Assembly (NCBI RefSeq): GCF_004022485.1
Contig: NZ_CP034951.1
Location: forward strand, 1,302,001-1,366,000
Direction of reading: 5' to 3'
DNA: 64,000 nt
DNA from: Aequorivita sp. H23M31
Lineage (GTDB): Bacteria > Bacteroidota > Bacteroidia > Flavobacteriales > Flavobacteriaceae
Program-made: the position numbers and the translations under genes
Shown here: positions 1 through 11,500 of the stretch, in pieces
Layout: every line of letters begins with the position of its first letter
Numbering within the stretch: position 1 is the first letter of the stretch
Notes under the pieces: model-generated
The model's database searches: none
Seen by the model: the letters and a program-made list of their open reading frames with translations, nothing else
What the model was told of the DNA's origin: nothing

Positions 1-2
1 GA

Positions 3-3000
3 GATTTGGAATGGGCAACCATTGCCTCTATCGTTCAGGCGAACGAGACCATTACTACATTAATTGACAATGCCAACGGAACTTATACCTATACTTCTGA
101 GGATGGAACGGTAACCATTATAGACGTTCCAGCTTCCGTGGTGGCAAACTTTGAGACCATCGTAAACGACGGTCCGGTTACCATCAACGGGAATACCTAT
201 ACTACAATTGAAGAGTACATCATCAGCCTTGCCAACGCCAGCGTAAACCTGGATGGCGGCGATATGATCACCGTAACCGGTACAGGAACAGCTGCGGATC
301 CGTATGTGGTATCCGTGACTGCGGGTGCTCCTGATTCTATGCTGATCACCAATGCAGCGGGAGATCTGGAATGGGCAACCATTGCCTCTATCGTTCAGGA
401 CAACGAGACCGTTACTACATTAATTGACAATGCCAACGGAACTTATACCTATACTTCTGAGGACGGAACGGTAACCATTATCGACGTTCCAGCTTCCGTG
501 GTAGCCAATTTTGAGACCATCGTAAACGACGGTCCGGTTACCATCAACGGAACTACCTATACTACAATTGAAGAGTACATCATCAGTCTGGCAAATGCCA
601 GCGTAAACCTGGACGGCGGTGATATGATCACCGTGACCGGTACAGGAACAGTTGCGGATCCATATATCGTTTCTGTACAGGCAGGTGCACCGGATTCTAT
701 GTTGATCACCAATGCAGCGGGAGATCTGGAATGGGCAACCATTGCCTCTATCGTTCAGGCGAACGAGACCATTACTACATTAATTGACAATTCCAACGGA
801 ACTTATACCTATACTTCCGAGGACGGAACGGTAACCATTATAGACGTTCCAGCTTCCGTGGTGGCAAACTTTGAGACCATCGTAAACGACGGTCCGGTTA
901 CCATCAACGGAACTACCTATACCACAATTGAAGAGTACATCATCAGCTTGGCAAACGCCAGCGTAAACCTGAACGGCGGTGATATGATCACCGTGACCGG
1001 AACAGGAACAGTTGCGGATCCATATATCGTTTCTGTACAGGCAGGTGCACCGGATTCTATGTTGATCACCAATGCAGCGGGAGATCTGGAGTGGGCAACC
1101 ATTGCCTCTATCGTTCAGGACAACGAGACCGTTACTACATTAATTGACAATGCTAACGGAACTTATACTTACACCAGCGAGGACGGAACGGTAACCATTA
1201 TAGACGTTCCCGCTTCCGTGGTGGCAAACTTTGAGACCATCGTAAACGACGGTCCGGTTACCATCAACGGAACTACCTATACCACGATAGAAGAGTACAT
1301 CATCAGCTTGGCAAACGCCAGCGTGAACCTGGACGGCGGCGATATGATCACCGTGACCGGTACAGGAACCGCTGCGGATCCATATATCGTTTCTGTACAA
1401 GCAGGCGCACCGGATTCCATGCTGATCACCAATGCAGCGGGTGACCTGGAGTGGGCAACCATTGCCTCTATCGTTCAGGACAACGAGACCGTTACTACAT
1501 TAATTGACAATGCCAACGGAACTTATACCTATACTTCCGAGGACGGAACAGTAACCATTATAGACGTTCCCGCTTCCGTGGTGGCAAACTTTGAGACTAT
1601 CGTAAACGATGGTCCGGTTACCATCAACGGAACTACCTATACCACGATAGAAGAGTACATCATCAGCTTGGCAAATGCCAGCGTAAACCTGGACGGCGGT
1701 GATATGATCACCGTGACCGGTACAGGAACAGTTGCGGATCCGTATATCGTTTCTGTACAGGCAGGTGCACCGGATTCCATGCTGATCACCAATGCAGCGG
1801 GAGATCTGGAATGGGCAACCATTGCCTCTATCGTTCAGGACAACGAGACCGTTACTACATTAATTGACAATGCCAACGGAACTTATACTTACACCAGCGA
1901 GGATGGAACGGTAACCATTATAGACGTTCCAGCTTCCGTAGTGGCAAACTTTGAGACCATCGTAAACGACGGTCCGGTTACCATCAACGGGAATACCTAT
2001 ACTACAATTGAAGAGTACATCATCAGCCTTGCCAACGCCAGCGTAAACCTGGATGGCGGCGATATGATCACCGTAACCGGTACAGGAACAGCTGCGGATC
2101 CGTATGTGGTATCCGTGACTGCGGGTGCTCCTGATTCTATGCTGATCACCAATGCAGCGGGAGATCTGGAATGGGCAACCATTGCCTCTATCGTTCAGGC
2201 GAACGAGACCGTTACTACATTAATTGACAATGCTAACGGAACTTATACCTATACTTCCGAGGACGGAACGGTAACCATTATAGACGTTCCCGCTTCCGTG
2301 GTGGCAAACTTTGAGACTATCGTAAACGATGGTCCGGTTACCATCAACGGGAATACCTATACTACAATTGAAGAGTACATCATCAGCCTTGCCAACGCCA
2401 GCGTGAACCTGGACGGTGGCGATATGATCACCGTAACCGGTACAGGAACTGCTGCGGATCCGTATATCGTTTCTGTACAGGCAGGCGCACCGGATTCCAT
2501 GCTGATCACCAATGCAGCGGGTGACCTGGAGTGGGCAACCATTGCCTCTATCGTTCAGGACAACGAGACCGTTACTACATTAATTGACAATGCTAACGGA
2601 ACTTATACCTATACTTCCGAGGACGGAACGGTAACCATTATAGACGTTCCCGCTTCCGTGGTGGCAAACTTTGAGACTATCGTAAACGATGGTCCGGTTA
2701 CCATCAACGGAACTACCTATACCACGATAGAAGAGTACATCATCAGCTTGGCCAACGCCAGCGTGAACTTGGACGGTGGCGACATGATCACCGTGACCGG
2801 AACAGGAACAGCTGCAGACCCATATATCGTGTCTGTACAAGCAGGTGCACCGGATTCTATGCTGATCACCAATGCTTCAGGAGATCTGGAATGGGCAACC
2901 ATTGCCTCTATCGTTCAGGACAACGAGACCGTTACTACATTAATTGACAATGCCAACGGAACTTATACCTATACTTCTGAGGACGGAACGGTAACCATTA

Positions 3001-6000
3001 TAGACGTTCCAGCTTCCGTGGTGGCAAACTTTGAGACCATCGTAAACGATGGTCCGGTTACCATCAACGGAACTACCTATACTACAATTGAAGAGTACAT
3101 CATCAGTCTGGCAAATGCCAGCGTAAACCTGGATGGCGGCGATATGATCACCGTAACCGGTACAGGAACCGCTGCGGATCCATATATCGTTTCTGTACAA
3201 GCAGGCGCACCGGATTCTATGCTGATCACCAATGCAGCGGGAGATCTGGAATGGGCAACCATCTCTTCAGTCATCGTAGCTAATGAGACTGTAACGATCT
3301 TGGTAGATAACGGTGACGGCACCTTTACCTATACTAATGAGGCCGGAGCAGTTGTTACTTTCGACGCCACTAGAGCGAATATTACCGACAATGGAAACGG
3401 AACTTATACTGTAATCGGAGCAGATGGAAATCCCGTAATAATTGATATACCTGCTGACATTATCAACAACTTTGAGAATATAGTATACGGCGGTCCAGTA
3501 ACAGTAGGAGGAAATATCTACAATAACATCGAGGAGTACTTTACTTATCTTGTAGAGCAGAATCAAGCTCTAACCGCCATAATTGACAACGGAGATGGCA
3601 CCTTTACTTATACCGATGAAGATGGAAATAGTGTAACCTTCGACGCCAATACCACTACAATGATAAACAATGGCGATGGTACTTATATATTTACCAATGC
3701 CAATGGCGATTCTATTACTGTAGACGTTATTGGAGATGTAGTAAACAATATTCAAAATAACGGTGCTATATACGATGAAATTATGAATCTGATCAATGCT
3801 GGCTCAGATTCATTAATTGACAACGGAAATGGTACCTACACCCACACGGCTGTGGACGGAACTGTTGTGGTAATCGATGCGAACACTACTTCGGTAACCG
3901 TACTTGATGGAGTTTATACATTTACGGATGCTGCTGGAAACGTGATCACTACGATCGACACCAATGCGGATGCCATTGCTTTTGACAATACTGTTTCTGG
4001 ACTTACCGCTTCCGATGTTCAGGCTGCCATTGATGAACTTGCCAATAACCTGGCTAACACTTCTGATGAGCTGGTTGATAACGGAAATGGAACCTACACC
4101 CACACGGCTGTGGACGGAACGGTTGTGGTAATCGATGCGAACACTACTTCGGTAACCGTACTTGATGGAGTTTATACCTTTACGGATGCTGCTGGGAACG
4201 TGATCACTACGATCGACACCAATGCGGATGCCATTGCTTTTGACAATACTGCTTCTGGACTTACAGCTTCCGATGTTCAGGCTGCCATTGATGAGCTTGC
4301 CAATAACCTTGCTAACACTTCCGATGAGCTGGTTGACAACGGAAATGGAACCTACACCCACACGGCTGTGGACGGAACTGTTGTGATCATTGATGGGAAC
4401 ACTACTTCGGTAACCGTACTTGATGGAGTTTATACCTTTACTGATGCTGCTGGGAACATTATCACTACGATCGATACCAATGCGGATGCGATTGCTTTTG
4501 ACAACACTGTTTCTGGCCTTACCGCTTCTGATGTTCAGGCTGCCATCGACGAGCTTGCCAATAACCTGGCAAACACTTCTGATGAGCTGGTTGACAACGG
4601 AAATGGAACCTACACCCACACTGCGGTTGACGGAACTGTTGTGGTAATCGATGCGAACACTACTTCGGTAACCGTACTTGATGGAGTTTATACCTTTACG
4701 GATGCTGCTGGAAACGTGATCACTACGATCGATACCAATGCGGATGCGATTGCTTTTGACAACACTGTTTCTGGCCTTACCGCTTCCGATGTTCAGGCTG
4801 CCATCGACGAGCTTGCCAATAACCTTGCTAACACTTCCGATGAGCTGGTTGATAACGGAAATGGTACCTACACCCACACTGCGGTTGACGGAACGGTTGT
4901 GGTAATCGATGCGAACACTACTTCGGTAACCGTACTGGATGGAGTTTATACCTTTACGGATGCTGCTGGAAACGTTATCACTACGATCGATACCAATGCG
5001 GATGCGATTGCTTTTGACAACACTGTTTCTGGCCTTACCGCTTCCGATGTTCAGGCTGCCATCGACGAGCTTGCCAATAACCTTGCTAACACTTCCGATG
5101 AGCTGGTTGATAACGGAAATGGTACCTACACCCACACTGCGGTTGACGGAACAGTTGTGATCATTGATGCGAATACTACTTCGGTAACTGTTTTGGATGG
5201 AGTTTATACCTTTACGGATGCTGCTGGAAACGTGATCACTACGATCGATACCAATGCGGATGCCATTGCTTTTGACAATACTGCTTCTGGCCTTACCGCT
5301 TCCGATGTTCAGGCTGCCATCGACGAGCTTGCCAATAACCTGGCAAATACTTCTGATGAGCTGGTTGACAACGGAGATGGTACCTACACCCACACGGCGG
5401 TGGACGGAACTGTTGTGATCATTGATGCGAACACTACTTCGGTAACTGTTTTGGATGGAGTTTATACCTTTACGGATGCAGCTGGAAACGTTATCACTAC
5501 GATCGATACCAATGCGGATGCGATTGCTTTTGACAATACTGTTTCTGGCCTTACCGCTTCCGATGTTCAGGCTGCCATCGACGAGCTTGCCAATAACCTG
5601 GCAAATACTTCTGATGAGCTGGTTGACAACGGAAATGGAACCTACACACACACGGCTGTGGACGGAACTGTTGTGGTAATCGATGCGAACACTACTTCGG
5701 TAACCGTACTTGATGGAGTTTATACCTTTACGGATGCTGCTGGGAACGTTATCACTACGATCGATACCAATGCGGATGCGATTGCTTTTGACAATACTGT
5801 TTCTGGCCTTACCGCTTCCGACGTTCAGGCTGCCATCGACGAGCTTGCCAATAACCTGGCAAACACTTCTGATGAGCTTGTTGACAACGGTGACGGAACC
5901 TACACGCACACGGCGGTTGACGGAACGGTTGTGGTAATCGATGCGAACACTACTTCGGTAACCGTACTTGATGGAGTTTATACCTTTACGGATGCAGCTG

Positions 6001-8465
6001 GGAACGTTATCACTACGATCGATACCAATGCGGATGCCATTGCTTTTGACAATACTGTTTCTGGCCTTACCGCTTCCGACGTTCAGGCTGCCATCGACGA
6101 GCTTGCCAACAATCTGGCAAACACTTCTGATGAGCTGGTTGACAACGGAAATGGAACCTACACCCACACTGCGGTTGACGGAACTGTCGTAATCATTGAT
6201 GCGAACACTACTTCGGTAACCGTACTTGATGGAGTTTATACCTTTACGGATGCTGCTGGGAACGTTATCACTACGATCGATACCAATGCGGATGCCATTG
6301 CTTTTGACAATACTGTTTCTGGACTTACCGCTTCTGATGTTCAGGCTGCCATCGACGAGCTTGCCAATAATCTGGCAAACACTTCTGATGAGCTGGTTGA
6401 TAACGGAAATGGAACCTACACCCACACGGCTGTGGACGGAACTGTTGTGGTAATCGATGCGAACACTACTTCGGTAACCGTACTTGATGGAGTTTATACC
6501 TTTACGGATGCAGCTGGGAACGTAATCACTACGATCGACACCAATGCGGATGCCATTGCTTTTGACAATACTGCTTCTGGCCTTACCGCTTCCGATGTTC
6601 AGGCTGCCATCGACGAGCTTGCCAATAACCTGGCAAATACTTCTGATGAGCTGGTTGATAACGGAAATGGAACCTACACCCACACTGCGGTTGACGGAAC
6701 TGTTGTGGTAATCGATGCGAACACTACTTCGGTAACCGTACTTGATGGAGTTTATACCTTTACGGATGCTGCTGGAAACGTTATCACTACGATCGATACC
6801 AATGCGGATGCGATTGCTTTTGACAATACTGCTTCTGGCCTTACCGCTTCCGATGTTCAGGCTGCCATCGACGAGCTTGCCAATAACCTGGCTAACACTT
6901 CAGATGAGCTGGTTGACAACGGAAATGGAACCTACACCCACACGGCTGTGGACGGAACTGTTGTGGTAATCGATGCGAACACTACTTCGGTAACCGTACT
7001 TGATGGAGTTTATACATTTACTGATGCTGCTGGAAACGTTATCACTACGATCGACACCAATGCGGATGCGATTGCTTTTGACAACACTGTTTCTGGCCTT
7101 ACCGCTTCCGATGTTCAGGCTGCCATCGACGAGCTTGCCAATAACCTTGCTAACACTTCCGATGAGCTGGTTGATAACGGAAATGGTACCTACACCCACA
7201 CTGCGGTTGACGGAACTGTCGTAATCATTGATGCGAACACTACTTCGGTAACCGTACTTGATGGAGTTTATACATTTACTGATGCTGCTGGAAACGTTAT
7301 CACTACGATCGACACCAATGCGGATGCGATTGCTTTTGACAACACTGCTTCTGGCCTTACCGCTTCAGACGTTCAGGCTGCCATCGATGAGCTTGCCAAT
7401 AACCTGGCAAATACTTCTGATGAACTTGTTGACAACGGAAATGGAACCTACACCCACACGGCTGTGGACGGAACTGTTGTGGTAATCGATGCGAACACTA
7501 CTTCGGTAACCGTACTTGATGGAGTTTATACCTTTACGGATGCTGCTGGGAACGTTATCACTACGATCGATACCAATGCCGATGCGATTGCCTTTGACAA
7601 TTCAACGAATGGTTTTACAGCCACCAATGTTCAAGGGGCAATTGAAGAAATCTCAAACACGATAACTTTAAACAAGGGAGATTTAACTGTGGATGGTGGC
7701 TTAGAATTCATTGGGGTTACCGATGGACTTAATAAGCTTCTGGCCGATGCAGGAATTCAAATTGCCGATGGTGGTATCACAACAGATAAAATCTCTGATG
7801 GCGCAGTTACTAACGAAAAAGTTGGTGATGACGCAATCACATCAGATAAGATTTTAGATGGGACCATCTTGCCTGAAGACATTGCAACTGCTGATCCAGA
7901 TCAAGTACTTACCACAGATATAAATGGTAATCCAGTTTGGGTGGATCAATCTGAAGTTGGAGAAATAGTAGACGCTACCAATGGTCTCAATAAGGATGGT
8001 TTGGATATTAAATTAGGAGGTACCTTGATCGAACCGACAACTATTACTACCGATGCAACTAATACCCTTGCTATAGCAGGTTTAGAGGCAGGAACAGTTG
8101 AAGATCGTTTAGTGGTTGTTGAAACGGACGGTACACTAAGAGCGATAAAAGCAGCAATGCCTAAGTTCTTCTATATGCCTGCAATTATTTTTGATACCTC
8201 GGTGAACGGCACCTTTACCCGAAACCTTCACTCAGAATATCAGGCGCAGTTTACAGGAACAGGAAATCCGACTTTAGTGAGTAGTTCAGGGGCAACCAAT
8301 GCAATCCCTACCCTACCCGCAAATGAGTTAGAATACCATATTACATATTATGATACAACTGTATTTGCCAATTTATCTATTGATGCAAATGGATTGTTGA
8401 CTTATGACATCATAGGAAATGCAACGGAAGCATCATATATGACTATCGTTTTTGTAGTGAAATAA
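3..8465 (+). CDS. giant repetitive surface adhesin-like protein (5'-truncated by window)
   Basis: The frame is open at the left edge (codons start at base 3), so the true start and signal peptide lie upstream; the TTG at base 6 is inside a repeat and is not a start. About 2820 residues are visible: nine near-identical 120-residue units, a diverged linker (3249-3806), fifteen 86-residue units, then a unique C-terminal domain (bases about 7680-8465). Both unit types share a sub-module of the form DNGNGTYTYT..DGTV.IID, so they seem to derive from one ancestral beta-rich module. The 120-residue unit also carries a 'D.ML.TN..G.LEW' motif that recurs as 'DQVLTTDINGNPVW' near the C-terminus. No type A or type B T9SS sorting domain is visible; the protein ends in a hydrophobic strand TIVFVVK. 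Neighbouring PorP/SprF and PorE-like genes suggest export to the cell surface, as for SprB-like adhesins of gliding flavobacteria. Function as an adhesin is inferred. Confidence 0.8.
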   Translation, partial: DLEWATIASIVQANETITTLIDNANGTYTYTSEDGTVTIIDVPASVVANFETIVNDGPVTINGNTYTTIEEYIISLANASVNLDGGDMITVTGTGTAADPYVVSVTAGAPDSMLITNAAGDLEWATIASIVQDNETVTTLIDNANGTYTYTSEDGTVTIIDVPASVVANFETIVNDGPVTINGTTYTTIEEYIISLANASVNLDGGDMITVTGTGTVADPYIVSVQAGAPDSMLITNAAGDLEWATIASIVQANETITTLIDNSNGTYTYTSEDGTVTIIDVPASVVANFETIVNDGPVTINGTTYTTIEEYIISLANASVNLNGGDMITVTGTGTVADPYIVSVQAGAPDSMLITNAAGDLEWATIASIVQDNETVTTLIDNANGTYTYTSEDGTVTIIDVPASVVANFETIVNDGPVTINGTTYTTIEEYIISLANASVNLDGGDMITVTGTGTAADPYIVSVQAGAPDSMLITNAAGDLEWATIASIVQDNETVTTLIDNANGTYTYTSEDGTVTIIDVPASVVANFETIVNDGPVTINGTTYTTIEEYIISLANASVNLDGGDMITVTGTGTVADPYIVSVQAGAPDSMLITNAAGDLEWATIASIVQDNETVTTLIDNANGTYTYTSEDGTVTIIDVPASVVANFETIVNDGPVTINGNTYTTIEEYIISLANASVNLDGGDMITVTGTGTAADPYVVSVTAGAPDSMLITNAAGDLEWATIASIVQANETVTTLIDNANGTYTYTSEDGTVTIIDVPASVVANFETIVNDGPVTINGNTYTTIEEYIISLANASVNLDGGDMITVTGTGTAADPYIVSVQAGAPDSMLITNAAGDLEWATIASIVQDNETVTTLIDNANGTYTYTSEDGTVTIIDVPASVVANFETIVNDGPVTINGTTYTTIEEYIISLANASVNLDGGDMITVTGTGTAADPYIVSVQAGAPDSMLITNASGDLEWATIASIVQDNETVTTLIDNANGTYTYTSEDGTVTIIDVPASVVANFETIVNDGPVTINGTTYTTIEEYIISLANASVNLDGGDMITVTGTGTAADPYIVSVQAGAPDSMLITNAAGDLEWATISSVIVANETVTILVDNGDGTFTYTNEAGAVVTFDATRANITDNGNGTYTVIGADGNPVIIDIPADIINNFENIVYGGPVTVGGNIYNNIEEYFTYLVEQNQALTAIIDNGDGTFTYTDEDGNSVTFDANTTTMINNGDGTYIFTNANGDSITVDVIGDVVNNIQNNGAIYDEIMNLINAGSDSLIDNGNGTYTHTAVDGTVVVIDANTTSVTVLDGVYTFTDAAGNVITTIDTNADAIAFDNTVSGLTASDVQAAIDELANNLANTSDELVDNGNGTYTHTAVDGTVVVIDANTTSVTVLDGVYTFTDAAGNVITTIDTNADAIAFDNTASGLTASDVQAAIDELANNLANTSDELVDNGNGTYTHTAVDGTVVIIDGNTTSVTVLDGVYTFTDAAGNIITTIDTNADAIAFDNTVSGLTASDVQAAIDELANNLANTSDELVDNGNGTYTHTAVDGTVVVIDANTTSVTVLDGVYTFTDAAGNVITTIDTNADAIAFDNTVSGLTASDVQAAIDELANNLANTSDELVDNGNGTYTHTAVDGTVVVIDANTTSVTVLDGVYTFTDAAGNVITTIDTNADAIAFDNTVSGLTASDVQAAIDELANNLANTSDELVDNGNGTYTHTAVDGTVVIIDANTTSVTVLDGVYTFTDAAGNVITTIDTNADAIAFDNTASGLTASDVQAAIDELANNLANTSDELVDNGDGTYTHTAVDGTVVIIDANTTSVTVLDGVYTFTDAAGNVITTIDTNADAIAFDNTVSGLTASDVQAAIDELANNLANTSDELVDNGNGTYTHTAVDGTVVVIDANTTSVTVLDGVYTFTDAAGNVITTIDTNADAIAFDNTVSGLTASDVQAAIDELANNLANTSDELVDNGDGTYTHTAVDGTVVVIDANTTSVTVLDGVYTFTDAAGNVITTIDTNADAIAFDNTVSGLTASDVQAAIDELANNLANTSDELVDNGNGTYTHTAVDGTVVIIDANTTSVTVLDGVYTFTDAAGNVITTIDTNADAIAFDNTVSGLTASDVQAAIDELANNLANTSDELVDNGNGTYTHTAVDGTVVVIDANTTSVTVLDGVYTFTDAAGNVITTIDTNADAIAFDNTASGLTASDVQAAIDELANNLANTSDELVDNGNGTYTHTAVDGTVVVIDANTTSVTVLDGVYTFTDAAGNVITTIDTNADAIAFDNTASGLTASDVQAAIDELANNLANTSDELVDNGNGTYTHTAVDGTVVVIDANTTSVTVLDGVYTFTDAAGNVITTIDTNADAIAFDNTVSGLTASDVQAAIDELANNLANTSDELVDNGNGTYTHTAVDGTVVIIDANTTSVTVLDGVYTFTDAAGNVITTIDTNADAIAFDNTASGLTASDVQAAIDELANNLANTSDELVDNGNGTYTHTAVDGTVVVIDANTTSVTVLDGVYTFTDAAGNVITTIDTNADAIAFDNSTNGFTATNVQGAIEEISNTITLNKGDLTVDGGLEFIGVTDGLNKLLADAGIQIADGGITTDKISDGAVTNEKVGDDAITSDKILDGTILPEDIATADPDQVLTTDINGNPVWVDQSEVGEIVDATNGLNKDGLDIKLGGTLIEPTTITTDATNTLAIAGLEAGTVEDRLVVVETDGTLRAIKAAMPKFFYMPAIIFDTSVNGTFTRNLHSEYQAQFTGTGNPTLVSSSGATNAIPTLPANELEYHITYYDTTVFANLSIDANGLLTYDIIGNATEASYMTIVFVVK
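9..3248 (+). repeat. nine tandem 360-bp coding repeats
   Basis: Exact 360-bp period with unit starts at 9, 369, 729, 1089, 1449, 1809, 2169, 2529 and 2889. Units differ mainly at a few codons (QANETI/QDNETV, NGNTY/NGTTY, AADPYVVSVT/VADPYIVSVQ) and at synonymous sites. The unit ending near 360 and the one ending near 2160 share the same rare AADPYVVSVT variant, which points to exchange between units. A tenth, strongly diverged copy begins at 3249. Confidence 0.95.
3807..7676 (+). repeat. fifteen tandem 258-bp coding repeats
   Basis: 258-bp period; unit starts run from 3807 in steps of 258 (4065, 4323 and so on, the last at 7419). Each unit encodes 86 residues from D(E/S)L(V/I)DNG to ELANNLANTS. 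Variation is mostly A/V in 'FDNT[VA]SG', N/D in 'DNG[ND]G' and V/I before IDANTT. The fifteenth unit diverges over its last third (FDNSTNGFTATNVQGAIEEIS). The inserted '..SGLTASDVQAAIDEL..' segment resembles a motif common in phage tail and adhesin proteins. Confidence 0.95.
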
Positions 8466-8477
8466 TAGGTAAGTGAA

Positions 8478-8507
8478 ATGCTGTTGGGATTTTCATCCCA
8501 ACAGCAT
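8478..8507 (+). terminator. hairpin after the giant gene
   Basis: A perfect 12-bp stem, ATGCTGTTGGGA pairing with TCCCAACAGCAT around a 6-base loop, lies 12 bases past the stop of the giant gene. There is no T-run directly after it, so it may act as an mRNA 3' stabiliser or a partial terminator before the next gene. Confidence 0.6.
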
Positions 8508-8551
8508 AACTTATCTAGTTTATTCTAAAAAAACTTAAGAATGCAATTACA

Positions 8552-11500
8552 ATGAAAACGACATTAAATATTAAAATATTAAAATTTCTACCTTCCTTGC
8601 TCCTACTTTGCATTTCCTTGTTTAGTGTGAGTGCTTGGGCAGACGGTTCCAAAGATTTGTATCCTTTAGGAAAGACAGGTCTTCGGGGACATCTAAGAGC
8701 GAACACCGGCACCAACGAATATTGGCCATTTGCAAATAATGGGATCCATTATGTCTATGCCGAAGTCGGGGAAATTCTTACTCTTGCTTCAAGTGCGCAG
8801 AGGTCATCAGGAAATCAACGAATTCGTCTTTACGCACCTGATGGAACGATGCTAATAGATGATCTGTCTGGAGGTAACATTCCAAATCGGGCAGCGGAAC
8901 TTGCAGGACCACTTTTGTTTAATGAACCGGCTGGAGGAAATAAATATTTACCGATTTATCATCCGGTAAGCATCCCGGGAATTTACCGAATAGAATTTCT
9001 AGCTCGCGGCACCAGCAATCCTACAAATCAATATGACGCAAATGCCAATTGGGTTCAACCTAATACAGCAGCAATTATGGCGTGGGATATATCGGTAATC
9101 AATTCGACAAATACTGGTTTTATTCAAGGCCGAGTCTATACTAATGTCCTTAATCTCTCCAATGGAAATCAAGACGTAGTTAATAAGGGTTTTGATGGAA
9201 TAGTATATGTATTAACTAAGGATGGATATACCTACCGAGTAAACAATAATGGAAACAATGGAATTTGGTTCACATTTTATGTAAACAATAATGGATTCGT
9301 AAACGGTTCTACTCAAGAACCACTATATAAGAGTTTGAACAAATCGCAGAATTTTGGGAACCAAGCACATAACCCTAATAGCGCCGACACTCAGAGACAT
9401 ATTACCCATAAAATGTTTTATACCCTCCCCTCAACCGACCTGCCTACCATGGCTTCTGGAGCTGTGCCAGGTGGCAACACTTGGTTAAAGAATGAAGTAA
9501 TAGAGCCAGATGTTTCCGGAGTTGAAATTTATGGGGTGGACGGAACTCTGGGCCAAGTTGGAAATAAAGGTGGATATATAAAATTCTTGGCCGGAGCCCA
9601 AGGACAATATAAAATTACCATTGAGAGCAATGAATCACCCGCAAGATTTGAAACTCGCATACTTTCTGGTTCATCCTCCGCGGGTCAAAACAGCGTTCTT
9701 TGGGATGGAAAGGATGGTAATGGCAATCCGCTGCCTATTGGAGATGCACCATCGAGAGTAACTGTCCAATTGCAGGGTGCAGAAGTACATTTTCCATTTA
9801 TCGACATGGAGTACAATAAAAACGGTACAATAGTGGAATTGTTAGACCACGTAGAATTAACAAATAATGGAAACCAGCTTCCAATATCAGATATCGTTTA
9901 TTGGGATGACTCGGATATCACTTATGGTAATAATGGAAGTATTCCAAATCCTATTAATAATAGCCATCTGGCAGGAAGTTCAGGAATCAGTAGTAATAGT
10001 AACGGACATATTTGGGGCATTGGCGGAACAGGCACGTCAGGTCAGTTCGGAGATGCAAAAGCTATAGACACCTGGACTTTCATCAAAGGCCAGGAGGAGA
10101 CAGTCGAAACTACTGTGGTAGTTAAAATTGCAGATTTGGAAATTCCTTCAATTACGCCAAATATATCAAATTTAACAGCCATTGGAACGGATGTGACTTT
10201 TGTTATCAAAGTAAAAAACAATGGTCCAAGTGATGTTGAGGCAGCACCTTTCAGTTTTATTGTACCAGAAGGATTCGATCCCAGCACTTTTTCCTTTAAT
10301 GCTATAAATGGATGCGGATCAGAGAATACAAGTCTAACATTTAATCCTGTTACCCGCACCTATTCCTCTACTCTAAATTTACCAAACGGTTGTGAGGCGG
10401 AGTACGATGTCACAATGACTGTAAATTCTGATATCACGGTTAACGACTACGAATTTACGGCCACCATCATGCGGCCTAATGACGTAACAGATCCGGACGC
10501 TACAAACCCCGATCCAGAGATCCCTCCAACCGATCCATTTTTTGAGTGTGAGAATAACGGTCTGGGTGGAGTTTGTAATAATATAAAGACAATATCTCTT
10601 CCGTACAGTCAAGTAATAGCTTTGCAAAAACAAGGAGTATTCAATGATGAAAACGGAGATGGTATCTCGCAACCTGGAGAAACCATTACTTACACCCTCA
10701 CCGTAATTAATACTGGAGTTATTGATATTTATGATGTTGTTCTCCAGGATCCGATGCTCGGAGGAGTAATTGCAGCAGCTCCTTCAGGAGACACAAACAG
10801 CGATGGAATTCTGAATATTGGAGAGACTTGGATCTATACCGTACAATATAATGTTACGCAAAACGACATAAACAATAAAGGTGTTTTTAACCTTGCCTCC
10901 GTTAGCGGTAAAAATGAACTGAATTACGATTTGCTCCCGGTAACGTCGTTAGATCCCAATCCATTGGATCCCAATAACATTAATTATGATCCTAGCAGGC
11001 CCGATCATACATTCGTGCCTCTTATATCCGAATTGATTTGTACAGAGGCTGTGGATGGCCAGGCTTTTAAATGGTCTTATGCTAATAGCCCGGATCCTAC
11101 GATTTCAGAAACAATGATTCAGCCAGGTGCCAATGGCGGATTTCAGCTGGATATTTTTGAACTGGACAACTCTTTCAATATGAATATAAATGGAATTCTG
11201 TTGGCTTCCCAAGAAATAGAATTTCAGGCATCCACAGGACTCATACAAAACATTCGCTTTAAGGATGGAACGATTTGGGAACAAGGTGGCATACAGGATA
11301 TTTGGAGATTAAGAGGAGCACCCGGCAAACCTATAGTTAGAGTTATTATCGCTCCTAATGGCAAAGTAAGTATGTATGGCAGCAAGCGCAGTCATACCAG
11401 TTCTAATTATTTTTTAGAGCCTTTGGAACTTTTTAGAGGCAACTCCTTCAATACGATCAATTGGAACCCCGCTTCTACCAATACAATTATTGTAACGCAA

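Noticed and set aside
9..3248. Possible CRISPR-like direct repeat array
   Set aside because: Units are 360 bp, contiguous, coding and lack spacers.
3813..6683. 956-codon open frame on the - strand inside the 258-bp repeats
   Set aside because: It exists only because the repeat unit happens to lack stops in that frame and is copied fifteen times; composition is unlike a protein and the + strand gene is clear.
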